Assembly: GCA_963921195.1 (NCBI GenBank)
Contig: OY992538.1
Span: forward strand, 55,294,852-55,358,851
Direction of reading: 5' to 3'
From: Pegoplata infirma
Taxonomy: Eukaryota; Arthropoda; Insecta; Diptera; Anthomyiidae
Length of the DNA: 64,000 nt
Shown: positions 11,511 through 23,000 of the stretch, piece after piece
Numbering within the stretch: the stretch's first letter is position 1
Layout: every line of letters starts with the position of its first letter
Program-made: the position numbers and the translations under genes
Notes under the pieces: generated by a model
The model's input: the letters and a program-made list of their open reading frames with translations, nothing else
The model's database searches: none
What the model was told of the DNA's origin: nothing

Positions 11511-11950
11511 TATAGACATATTTTTTTTTTTTGTTTTTTTATTTAGAAATTTTCTAAAATTTTAAATAAATTTGCACATCTCTACTTCAAGGGTTAATTG
11601 CTTAACTATTTCTAATAAAAAGTTTAAGTGCACAATGACAGTTGGTGGGTAAAATGGCACTGTTTTATACTTACGCTAACAATTATTATATAATTAGACA
11701 AACCATATAACAACAAAAATTATTTATTTTTTTTATAAAAATAATAGCCAGTCATTAAACAATAGGACCGACCGGCTGTATAAAACATTCACTATTACAT
11801 GAATATCAATGAAACTTTTATTTCAAATTCAAAAAAAAAAAATTGATTGATAAACGCAATAAGATAAAATTACTGGCGATTAAAATCAAAAAATAACAAT
11901 TTTTAAAACTTAAAAAGATTAAAAATAATTTGAACATATTAATTTTATTA
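11511..11950. other. 3' flank of the receptor gene
   Basis: AT-rich sequence between the satellite and the receptor stop codon. The only likely functional site is AATAAA on the minus strand at 11944-11949, directly after the stop, which could serve as the polyadenylation signal. Nothing else is recognised. Confidence 0.5.
11944..11949 (-). promoter_or_regulatory. Possible polyadenylation signal of the receptor gene
   Basis: AATAAA read on the minus strand, starting 1 base after the stop codon. In DNA this AT-rich the hexamer is common by chance, so only its position supports the call. Confidence 0.35.
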
Positions 11951-12339
11951 TTAGACTTTGTTAATCTTTAGATAATTTTGCAAAATTTCATAAATAAATA
12001 CCACAAGAGCTATTAAGACACCCAATATCCATATTATTAATATGCCAACAAAATTTGCCATACCCAATTTGACTGGTCCTATATCATCCATATTCGAATA
12101 CATGGTTGCTTCAACTTGTTTTTGTTTTTGAACATTTAAATTAACTGCCACCACACGCCATTCCCAATATTTATCGAAACCAGCTGAATGCCACGAATAT
12201 ATAAGTTGATCAAAACGATCCAGTAATGGCCAACAACGTTGTACAAATGCCACCGTATATTGAAAATATAAATCTTCTTGCATGATTTTTAAATGTTCAA
12301 TAGATTTTGAAGATAAAAAGTCACCAATAGCAAAATGAC
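11951..12339 (-). CDS. Receptor exon i: S2 end, last membrane helix, stop
   Basis: Terminal exon of 389 bases. Acceptor CTCTTTAG at 12340. It reads HFAIGDFLSSKSIEHL, MQEDLYFQYTVAFVQRCWPL, IYSWHSAGFDKYWEWR, then the last helix NFVGILIIWILGVLIALVVF and a short cytoplasmic tail ending KINKV before TAA. The F-x-W-P-L and SGFDKYWE-type stretch is typical of IRs. The poly-T/A tract at the acceptor makes the splice site easy to place. Confidence 0.95.
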
Positions 12340-15300
12340 CTAAAGAGATATTTTTTTTTTCAATTAGCAAAGAATTTTGTAAAAATCAGCAATAAAATTT
12401 AAAAAAAAAAATATTTAAAGTTTAATTTTAAAAATCCGCAAAAAAAAAATTTTCGAAATTAGTTTTGCTAACTTTTTAGCTAACATTTGATAAAATTTTA
12501 TGTAAAAAAAATTAGATATAATTACATGTAATTTTATCAAATTATATATATGGAGCATTCCATATTAAATCGGACACTTTGGAAAATTTTTTTTTTAGAT
12601 TTTCCCAATTTGTTTCCAGTTTTTAGTACACTTCGAAAACTCTTTCGTGAAAATTTACAGATTTTTTGATGACCCGTTCAAAAGATATCGAATTTTTAAA
12701 AATTGGTTGTCTGTTCCTTTACTTAAACTTCTTTTACTCATAACTTCATCAATAATGGTCCAAATTTCAAATTTTTTTTCAAAATTTTTGTTTTTTTATG
12801 TACTTTAAAAAAAAATCCCAAAAAATTCTTAAAAGCGCTTTAGTATGAGATTTTTAAGTTTTAAAATTTAAATCTCATTTTTAGTGTCCGACCGAATATT
12901 CAGCTTCGGCCAAAAAGCACTATTCGGCCACTATTCGGCTTCGGCCAAAATTTTGGCCGAATAGGCCGAATACCGAATAATTATATAATATTTGTGCGCA
13001 CGTGTTAAAAAACACACTAAACTAACTTTGAATCACATTAGTAAGCCACAAAAACATTTTACTAAGTGTTTTTGCAACTAAAAACATTTTTTTTTTAATA
13101 TTCGGCTTCGGTTTGGCCGAATAGTGAAAATTTGGCCGAATATTCGGCTTTGGCTTCGACCAAAAAAGGTGTATTCGGTCGGACACTACTCATTTTTGAA
13201 AATGTTTGTACTCTTCGATTTTTTTGAAAGTTTTTTGTGTAAAACTTCTATCGATTCTGCAAATTTTTTGCCCAGGAGGATCGTGGAATAACGATTATTG
13301 CTATTTTTTTAAATTTTTTGAAAAAATTTTGTTGTAATTTTCCAATTTTAAAATCATTTCTACTGCTCCAATGGTGCGTCATAGAGGGGTCATTTAAAAG
13401 ACCGACCCCTATTAATTTTTACGTCTTAACATTTCTTTGGAACAAACTTATATCCTCCAATTTCTAAGGGGGCTCCCACACAAAACGAAATTTTTTAAAA
13501 TTTGCTCCAACCGCTCTAACTGCCCTAAAAGTGCCCTTAGAGCAACAAAATGTATGACCGACCCACAATATTTTTTTAGTCCAAACACTTTCTCTGGACA
13601 CACCTAACCTCTATCTCTAATTCTTAAGGCGGTTCCCATACAATTTTTTTTTATCTTTTGTAAATTTGTTTTATTTAATCAGCTTCTACCGGTCCAATGG
13701 TGCGTCCGAGAGGGGTCATTAGTGAGACTGACCCCCATTTATTTTTACCCTCCAACATTTTTTTAAAATATATACCTACTCCCTATCTCCACTCCTTAAG
13801 TAGGCTCCCATACAAAATTACATTTTTATAAAATTTGCTCCAACTGTTATTTGTATGGCAGCCGACTTAGGGAGTGGAGATAGGGCGTAGGTATGTTTAA
13901 AAAAAATTTTGTTGGGTAAAAATAAAAGGGGGTCGGTCTCACTAATGACCCTCTCGGACACACCATTAGACAGGTAGAAGCTGATTAAATAAAACAAATT
14001 TACAAAAAATAAAAACAAGTAGAAAAGTTAAATTCGACTTGGCCGAATCTATGAATACCCTCCACAATGCCCTTTTTAAGTGATAGTAAATTTTCTAACG
14101 TGAAAAAAATAACATTTTTGGTTAGAAATATTTTATTTAGTGTAAAAAAACTTTTTTTATTAATTTTTGAAAAAAAAAAATTAAATTTTTTTTTTTTTGA
14201 GTGTAAAATTTTTTTGAGTGTAAAATTTTTTTTGAGTGTATATTTTTTTTTTTTTTTGTTTTAGTGTAAAAATATTTTTGTGCGACAAAAATACCTTGTA
14301 ATATATTTTTGTAACTTACCAATGTTTTTAAAACATGTTTAACGGGTTTTCAACACGTGAATTTAAGGTGAAACTAATCTGAAATTTACGGTTTTGCTAA
14401 TAACTTTTGAACCACTGGACCGATTTGGCTGAAATTTAAAACGAACCGGACCAGAGTAACGGTAAACATATATGCCACACTTCAGCACCCTCAGAATTGC
14501 CGTTCGAAAGTTACCGTGTGTTTTATCTCGTAAATTACAGAAAAACCCTTGCCGAAATTCACTCATTTGCTTATAACTTTTGAACCACTGGACCGATTTC
14601 GCTGGATTGCAATACCAACCTGACCAGGTAAATGCCCAACATATATGCCAAACTTCAGGGGCCTCCGTAAAGTCTTTCAAAAGTTAGCGTGTTTTCAACA
14701 GACAGACAGACGGACAGACGGACGGACGGACGGACGGACATCGCTAGATCGTCTTAAAATCGATCGAGTATCATGAATATATATACTTTATTGGGTCCTA
14801 GACCAATATTTCGAGGTGTTACAAACGGAATGACAAACTTATATATACCCTCTATCACTAGAGTGGAGGGTATAAAAATGTATGGGGACCGCCTTAACAG
14901 TTAAAGATAGAGGGTAGGTGTGTTCAGAGAAAATGTTTGGACTAAAAAAATATTGCGCTAAGGGCACTAGGAGGGCAGTTAGAGCTGTTGGAACAAATTT
15001 TAAAAAATGTCGTTTTGTGTGGGAGCCCCCTTCGAAATTGGAGATAGGGTATTAGTTTGTTCCAAAGAAATGTTAAGACGTAAAAAATTAATGGGGGTCG
15101 GTCTTATAAAGGACCCCTCTATGACGCACCATTGGAGCTGTAGAAATGATTTGAAGATTGGAAAATTACAATAAATTTTTTTCAAAAAATTTAAAAAATA
15201 GTAATAATCATTATCCCACGATCCTCCTGAGAAAAAAATTTTTAGAATCGATAGAGGTTTTACACAAAAAAATTTCAAAAAAAGCGAAGAGTACAAACAT

Positions 15301-18300
15301 TTTCAAAAATGAGATTTAAATTTTAAAACTTAAAAATCGCATACTAGAGCGCTTTTAAGATTTTTTTTTTTTAAATACGTAAAAAACAAAAATTTTGAAA
15401 AAAAAAATTCAATTTGGACCATTATTGAAGAAGTTATGAGTAAAAGAAGTTTGAGCAAAGGATCAAAATACCAATTTTTAAAAATTCGATATCTTTTGAA
15501 CGGGTCATTAAAAAAATCAGAAAATTTACCACGATGGAGTTTTCGAATGGTACTAAAAACTGTAAACAAATTGTGAAAATCTAAAAAAAAAATTTTTAAA
15601 GTGTCCGATTTGACATGGAATGCCCCATATGTATTTGAGTAAAAAAGTTTATATATTATTATTAGGGATGAGATTTCCATGCAAATGCATGTGTTTTGTC
15701 GATAGTCTAAAATCGATATCGACCAATTATATTTGCGAATTAAGAAATTTGAGTAAAAATGGCATCGATTTGTTATTGCATATTTTTGCATATTTTGGTG
15801 AAAATGCATATTTTTGCATATTTTGGTTTAAAATGCATATTTTTTGCATATTCCCAACTTTTAAGTGCATATTTTTGCATATTTTGGCAAAAACGAGCAA
15901 AACACAAATTAAAATTATTTGTTTCAAAAACTAGTATGTAAAATTTTAAAAATTTATTAAGAAAAATTATTTTTTTTCTTTAATTTTTTTTTTAGATTGT
16001 CCTAATTTCAAAAAAATCTTGCTTTCATAAAATTTTAAATGTTGATATTTAAACCCGGCTTTATTTTTTGGTTTTTTTTAAGAAGTTTTTCTTATGAAAA
16101 CAAGATATTTATTGCACGTATTTTATTTTTTAGTGCATATTTTTAGGTTTTTTAATGCATATTTTGAATTTCTTAGTGCATATTTTAAGCGCATATTTTC
16201 GATTTTTTAGTGCATGAAAATCTCATCCCTAATTATTATATATAATTTGATAAAATTAGATAAAATTATATATAATTTGATATAATTATATCCGAATTTT
16301 TTTATATAAAATTTTATAAAATTATATCAAATTATTTATATCTAATTTGATAAAATAAAACAAGTGAGAGTGTTAAATTCGGCTGTGCCGAATCTTTTAT
16401 ACCCTCCAACACGTTAAAAAAAAACAGGGGCGTCTTTTTTTTTTTGGGGGGGGGGTAACGTCGGTGGGAGACAACCTTCCTGGATCCAACTGCAAGACTT
16501 TGAACTTCTTTTGACATAAAAATGTTTCGTTTGCTAAGCAAAAGTACAAAAAACCTATAAAAAATGGGTTTTTTTAGAGGTTTGTTTAGTTCTTAAGAGG
16601 GGAACTTTTTTCCCCCTGATCCGATTTTGCCCATGTTCGAACTTAACCAGCCCAATACCATAAGACATATTCCTGCCAAATTTCAGGAGTCTAGCTCTTT
16701 AACTTTGGACTGTATCGTGTCTTCCACAGACGGACGGACGGACGGACGGACGGACAGACGGACATCGCTAGAATGTCTTAGAATGGATCACTGATCAATA
16801 ATATATATACTTTATGGGGTCCTAGACCGATATTTCGATGCGTTACACACGGAATGACAAAGTGAGTATACCCCCATACTGTGGTTGGAGGGTATAATAA
16901 AATTATGCATAATTTTATAAAATTATATATAATTATATCAGAATCTGTTTTATTTAAAATTAAATAAAATTATATCAAATTATATATAATTTGATAAAAT
17001 TTTATAAAATTATATAAGATTGTATAAAATTTTAAATAAAAAAAAAAAGGCGGACATAATTACATATAAATTTTATCAAATTTTATATATAATTTTATCA
17101 AATTTTTTGAAAACAGATACCTCTATATATAATTTTATATAATTTTATAAAAAACTTTTTTACTCGGGCTGTGTATATAATTATATATAATTTTATATAA
17201 TCTCATTAAATTACACATAATTATATATAAAATTTTTTTAATCGGTTATGGTTAATTACCAAATGGTAAACGTTCCAAAGTAAATCCAATATCCGAACGA
17301 GTTCTTGCCAATACTTCCAGTTGCTTTTCAGTATAGCTACGAAAATTATATAAAATGCCATTCATACGCTCCTAGAATTAAAAAAAATGTAATGTATAAT
17401 AGATTCAAAATTAAAAAAAAACAAGTAAGAAAGCTATATTCGGCTGTGCCGAATCTTTAAATACCCTCCACCAATGTAATGATTTAAAAACAAAAAAGTT
17501 TGTTTTATTTATACCTCAAGAAATAAAAAAGTACCAAAAAGTGTACTTTCGGTACTTTTAATAAAAGGTACTTTTAATGAAAGGTACTTTTTATAAAAGG
17601 TACTTTTTATATAAGGTACTTTTTATGAGAGGTACTTTTTATAAAAAGTACTTTTTATAAAAGGTACTTTTTATAAAAAAAGGTACTTTTTATAAAAAAA
17701 TGTACTTTTTATAAAAAAAGGTACTTTTTATAAAAAAAGGTACTTTTTATAAAAGGTACTTATTATAAAAGGTACTTTTATAAATGGTACTTTTTATAAA
17801 AAGTAATTTTATAAAAGGTACTTTTTATAAAAGGTACTTTTTATAAAAGGTACTTTTTATAAAAGGTACTTTTTATAAAAGGTACTTTTTATAAAAGGTA
17901 CTTTTTATAAAAGGTACTTTTAATAAAATGTACTTTTTATAAAAGGTACTTTTTATAAAAGGTACTTTTTTTAAAAGCTACTTTTTTTAAAAGCTACTTT
18001 TTTAAAAGCTACTTTTTATAAAAGGTACTTTTTATAAAAGGTACTTTTTATAAAAGGAACTTTTTATAAAAGGTACTTTTTATAAAAGGTACTTTTTATA
18101 AAAGGTACTTTTTATAAAAGGTACTTTTTTTAAAAGGTACTTTTTTTAAAAGGTACTTTTTATAAAAGGTACTTTTTATAAAAGGTACTTTTAATAAAAG
18201 GTACTTTCTATAAAAGATACATTTTATTAAAGGTACTTTTTATAAAAGGTACTTTTTATAAAAGGTACTTTGTATCAAAGGCACTTTTTATAAAAGGTAC

Positions 18301-20030
18301 TTTTTATAAAAGGTATTTTTCATAAAAGGTTCTTTTTATAAAAAGTACTTTTTATAAAGGAACCTTTTATAAAAGGTACTTTTTGAAAACGGTACTGAAT
18401 TTTCAGAAAGTACTTGTTCCAAAATGTTTTATTTCACTAAAGGATCCTACATTCTAAATTTCAGGTTTGAATAACCATTATTTCAGTAAATAAAAAAAAA
18501 GTACCAAAAGTACTATTTTACCCATTTTACCCCCGTAGAATCAACATTGACAAAACCCGAGCCTTACAAGGGAAGTCTCCCTAGTGTCACCCGCGGATCT
18601 TTATGGAATTGGTTTTATTTTGTAGATCAGAAAAAAAAAAGGGACACGTATTTTTTTTTAGCGGCCCAAATTCATATTTAGGGGGTAAAAAGGAGGGGGT
18701 AAGACAAGGCCATTTTTCAGTTTTTTTCGTTTATCTCCTATATTATGCAAAGAAACCTAGTCATGTTACATACCAAATGAAAGGTCTTTGAAAAACCTAT
18801 CTATGTGTGCTAAGAACGTGTCCAAACATGCACAACTTTTTGTCATATTGAGAAAAATACCAAAATTTTAGGACATTTTTGTTAATAAGTCGAAAAAATA
18901 TTAACTTCTTTGGCCCGTTGTTAGCACCACGAGATAGGTATTTTTAATACCTTTAATCTGATACCACACATGCCTATATTAATTTTGTTTAAATAGGCGT
19001 AAATCGTAAAAAACTGAAAAAGGTCAATTTCCCCCCATACAAATCGACCCCCCCTAAAAATGAGTTTGGGCCGCTAAAAAAAAATACGTGTCGAATTAAT
19101 TTTCGTTCTTAACAACATATCCAAATTTCATGAAGATCGGAGGGTGACACCAGGGAGACTTCCCTTGTTAGTGAATCTTTTTTCCGGAAGGTAAACCGAC
19201 ATTGCAAATTTCAATTTTCTAGTACCATTATTTAAGGAAATATAAAATGTAACAAAAGTACATATGTTTACCCTTTTTACCCCCTTAGAATCAACATTGG
19301 CAAAAATCCAGCCTTAGTGGATCTTTATTCCGTCAACCTACAGTCCAAATTTCAAGTTTCTAACTTTAGCGGTTTGGGCTGGGCGATGATGAATGAGTAT
19401 GTCAGTCAGTCACATTACTCTTTTATATATATAGATAGATTTTCCGGATTTGGGCGATTTTTGCCATAAAGTTTATTTCTGTCTTTTATTATTTAACAAA
19501 ATTTATTTTTTTTTAAATAAAAATATTTTTTTTTTTAAGAAATCTGAACAAAATTGAATTTTGGCGATATTTTACATCCGAGTTTGCGACAAAGCTAAAA
19601 AAAGTCTGGCAACCCCGTTAATATGACGAAGCAAAAAAACGGACACACACACATGCTTTGTACATAAAAATAACAATTAATTTTTTTATTATTACTTAAC
19701 GAACTTTTTTTTAATTAAATTTAGATTTTGTTTTACATATTTTAAAGTTTTTTTGTAAACATTTTTTTCTTTTTCTCCGTTTTTTTTCATTTCCGTATTC
19801 TTTGTTATGTATGTATCTACACAAAATATGAATTAATTTAGGGTTATGATGAAAATCACTAAGAGTTTTTTCAGTAATTCACTCATAACTTTTAAAGTAC
19901 TTAACCGATTTCAAAAAAAAATACACTAGTTTTTGCCTGGATAAATTCCGCAACTTTTGGTACCCCAAGCGTTAAAATCGGTTCCGGATTATTGCCAAAA
20001 ACGTGATTTCAACAGACAGACAGACAGACG

Positions 20031-20073
<43 letters not shown>

Positions 20074-23000
20074 GGACATCGTTAGATCGACTTAAAATCG
20101 ATCAAGGATCATGAATATATATACTTTATGGGGTCCTAAACCAATATTTCAATGTGTTACATACGGAATGACAAACTTATATATACCCTCTATCACCAGA
20201 GTGGAGGGTATAAAAATCCACAATCACCAACATCATCTGTATATCGTATGCTAGAAATCCATGCTTCAGAATTGCCAACCCATATTAACTTATGAGATAG
20301 CATACCGTCTATTGTATCAGCAGCTTGTTCGTAGCTTAAATATGGAGAAAAAAATTGGCAATTAAAAGTTGTTGTTGAACAAAAATTGTTGTTTAAATTT
20401 CTAAAAAAAAAAAAAAAATACACTTTCGGAGAAATTGTACTTGTCGATAGAAAATATCACCTTCTTTTAGAAATGTCTTCTAATTTCAAAGTTTTTTTTT
20501 TAGAAATTGTTTGCATTTTTCGAAGTCAAATTTTCTATACACACAAAAAAAAATTCCATGAACGACTTTCATAGTATTTATGAACAAATTCATACAATTT
20601 ATTAACTTTTTCATAATACTTATAAACTTTTTCATAGTATTTATGTATAAATCATAATATGTGAAATTTAAGAACTATTTAACATTTTTCATAAATACTA
20701 TGAAAAATTTCAAAAATTTAATGAAAAAGTTCATAATTTTTATATATTTGTTCATAAATACTATGATTTTCGTTCATAGGCAAATATTTTTTTTTCTGTG
20801 TTTAAATTTGTTAGTATAATTTATAGTGTCCGACCGAATACACCTTTTTTGGCCGAAACCGAAGCCGAATATTCGGCCAAATTTTGACTATTCTGCCAAA
20901 CCGAAGCCGAAGCCGAATATTAAAAAAAATATATATTTATGTAGTAAAAACAAGAAAAAATAAAACTCGACTCGGCGGGATACTCAAATGCATGAGAATG
21001 TTGTCTAGAATAATTTTATTTTAAGCAAAAAATTTTTTTGGACATTTTTATAAAAAAATATATTTTAGAGTGTAAATTTTTTTCGACCGAAAATTTTTTT
21101 TGAATATAAAAAATGTTTTAGTTGCAAAAACACTTAGTAAAATGTTTTTGTGGCTTACTAATGTGATTCAAAGTACGTTTAGTGTGTTTTTCAACACGTG
21201 AGCACAAATATTATACAATTATTCGGTATTCGGCCTATTCGGCCAAAATTGTGGCCGAAGCCGAATAGTGGCCGAATAGTGCTTTTTGGCCGAAGCCGAA
21301 TATTCGGTCGGACACTAAAAATTTAAAGTAAAATTTTCTATAGAAAATTCATGCATTTTTTGGAGTCGAACTTTTTATAACAAATTTTTGCATTTTTCGA
21401 AGCAAAATTTTCTATAAACAATTTTTTGCATTTTTCGAAATAAAATTTTTGCTTTTTTTTCAAAATGAAATTTTTGCATTTCTCGAAGTGAAATAGAAAA
21501 TGTTTGCATTTTTCACAGTCAAGTTTATTATCGAAAATATTTGCATTTTTATGAAGTAAAATTTGCGTTTTTTTTTTAAATTTCTAGAAAATGTTTGCAT
21601 TTTTCGCACTAAAATTTTTTATAGAAAATTTTTTAATTTTTTTAAAAAAATTTTTTGCATTTTTTCGAAGTAAAATTTTCGACTCCAAAATTTTCTAGAA
21701 AATTTTTGGATTTTTTTTATATAAAAAATATTTTTACAATTTTAAATTTAAAAAATATTTTTACAATAGAAAATTTTTTGATTAAAATTTTCTCTAGATT
21801 ATTTTAACAATTTTCAAAGTTAAATTTTCTATAGAAAATATTTGCATTTTTCGGAGTAAAAATTTCAATAGAAATATTTTGAATTTTTCGGAGTAAAATT
21901 TTCTATAGAAAAAGTTTGCTTTTTTTGAAGAAAAACTTTCTATAGAATTTTTTTTTCATATTTTGGACATAAAATTTTTCCATCTTTCGGAGTAAAATTA
22001 TCTCTATGAAATTTTTGCAATTTTCGGACTAAAATTTTATAAAAATTTTATTTATAGAATTTTTAAATTTTTTGAAATACAATTATTTTATAGAATTTTT
22101 TTGCATTTATTAAAATCAAATTTTCTTTAATAAATTTGTATCATCTTTGAAATAAAATTTGAAATTTTCGGAGTAAAATTATCTCTATAAAATTTTTGCA
22201 ATTTTCGGACTAAAATTTTGTACAGAAATTTTTATAGAATTTTTAAATTTTTTGAAATACAATTTTTTTATTGAACTTATTTTTTGCATTTTTAAAAATT
22301 AAATTTATTTTAAAAAATTTGTAACATTTTTCGAAATAAAATTTTGCATTTTTCGGAGTAAAATTATCTCTATGAAATTTTTGCAATTTTCGGACTAAAA
22401 TTTTATACAAAAATTTTTTATAGAATTCTTAAAATTTTTGAAATACAATTTTTTTAAAATAAAAATTTCTTTAAAAAATTTGTAACATTTTCGAAATAAA
22501 ATTTTCTATAAAAAGTGTTCGCAAATTTCACATTTTTCGAAATAAAATTTTTTAAAGAAAATTTTCATATTTTTCGAAGCAAAAGTCTTCTACAGAAATT
22601 TTTCCAAAAAAAATTTTAGCATTTTTCGAAATAAAATTTTCTATGGAAAATTTTCGCATTTTTGGAAATAAAATTTTCGCATTTTTCGAAATAAAATTTT
22701 CTATAGAAAATTTTCGCATTTTTTGATATAAAATTGTCTATAGAAAATTTTCGCATTTGTCGAAATAAATTATCTTTTCGCGTTTTTAGATATAAAATTT
22801 TCTTTAGAAAATTTTCGCATTTTTTGAAATATAATTTTCTATAGAAAATTTTCGCATTTTTCGAACTAAAATTTTATATATAGAAGCATGAAAATTTAAT
22901 CCCGAAAAACGGAGAGATTTTCTAAAGAAAATTTAACTGCGAAAATCTGAGAAGTTTTTTACCAAATTTAACTACGAAAAACAAAAAAAAAATTTATAGA

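Larger units (their letters stand above)
12549..15629. mobile_element. Foldback element (TATGGGGCATTCCA family), copy 1, in last intron
   Basis: The ends are TATGGAGCATTCCA (12549) and TGGAATGCCCCATA (15629). Two arms of roughly 1 kb each mirror each other around a short loop near 13810-13860 (TAGGCTCCCATAC against GTATGGCAGCCGA). Arm landmarks: ATCGGACACTTTG, GATGACCCGTTCAAAAGATA, TGGTGCGTCATAGAGGGGTC and GACCGACCCCCATT. A hAT-like element splits the left arm (12882-13188) and a mini-me splits the right (14012-14877). There is no coding capacity. A second copy is at 51380-54940. Confidence 0.88.
17421..19440 (+). mobile_element. Composite element carrying the 16-bp GGTACTTTTTATAAAA array
   Basis: It starts like a mini-me (ACAAGTAAGAAAGCTATATT and hairpin ATTCGGCTGTGCCGAAT) but continues into a tandem array, two diverged copies of a block containing TTTACCCCCNTAGAATCAAC (about 18530 and 19280), and ends with GTCAGTCAGTCAC and a TATATATATAGATAGAT tract near 19440. 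A Harbinger-like MITE lies between the two blocks. The 3' limit is approximate. Confidence 0.55.
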
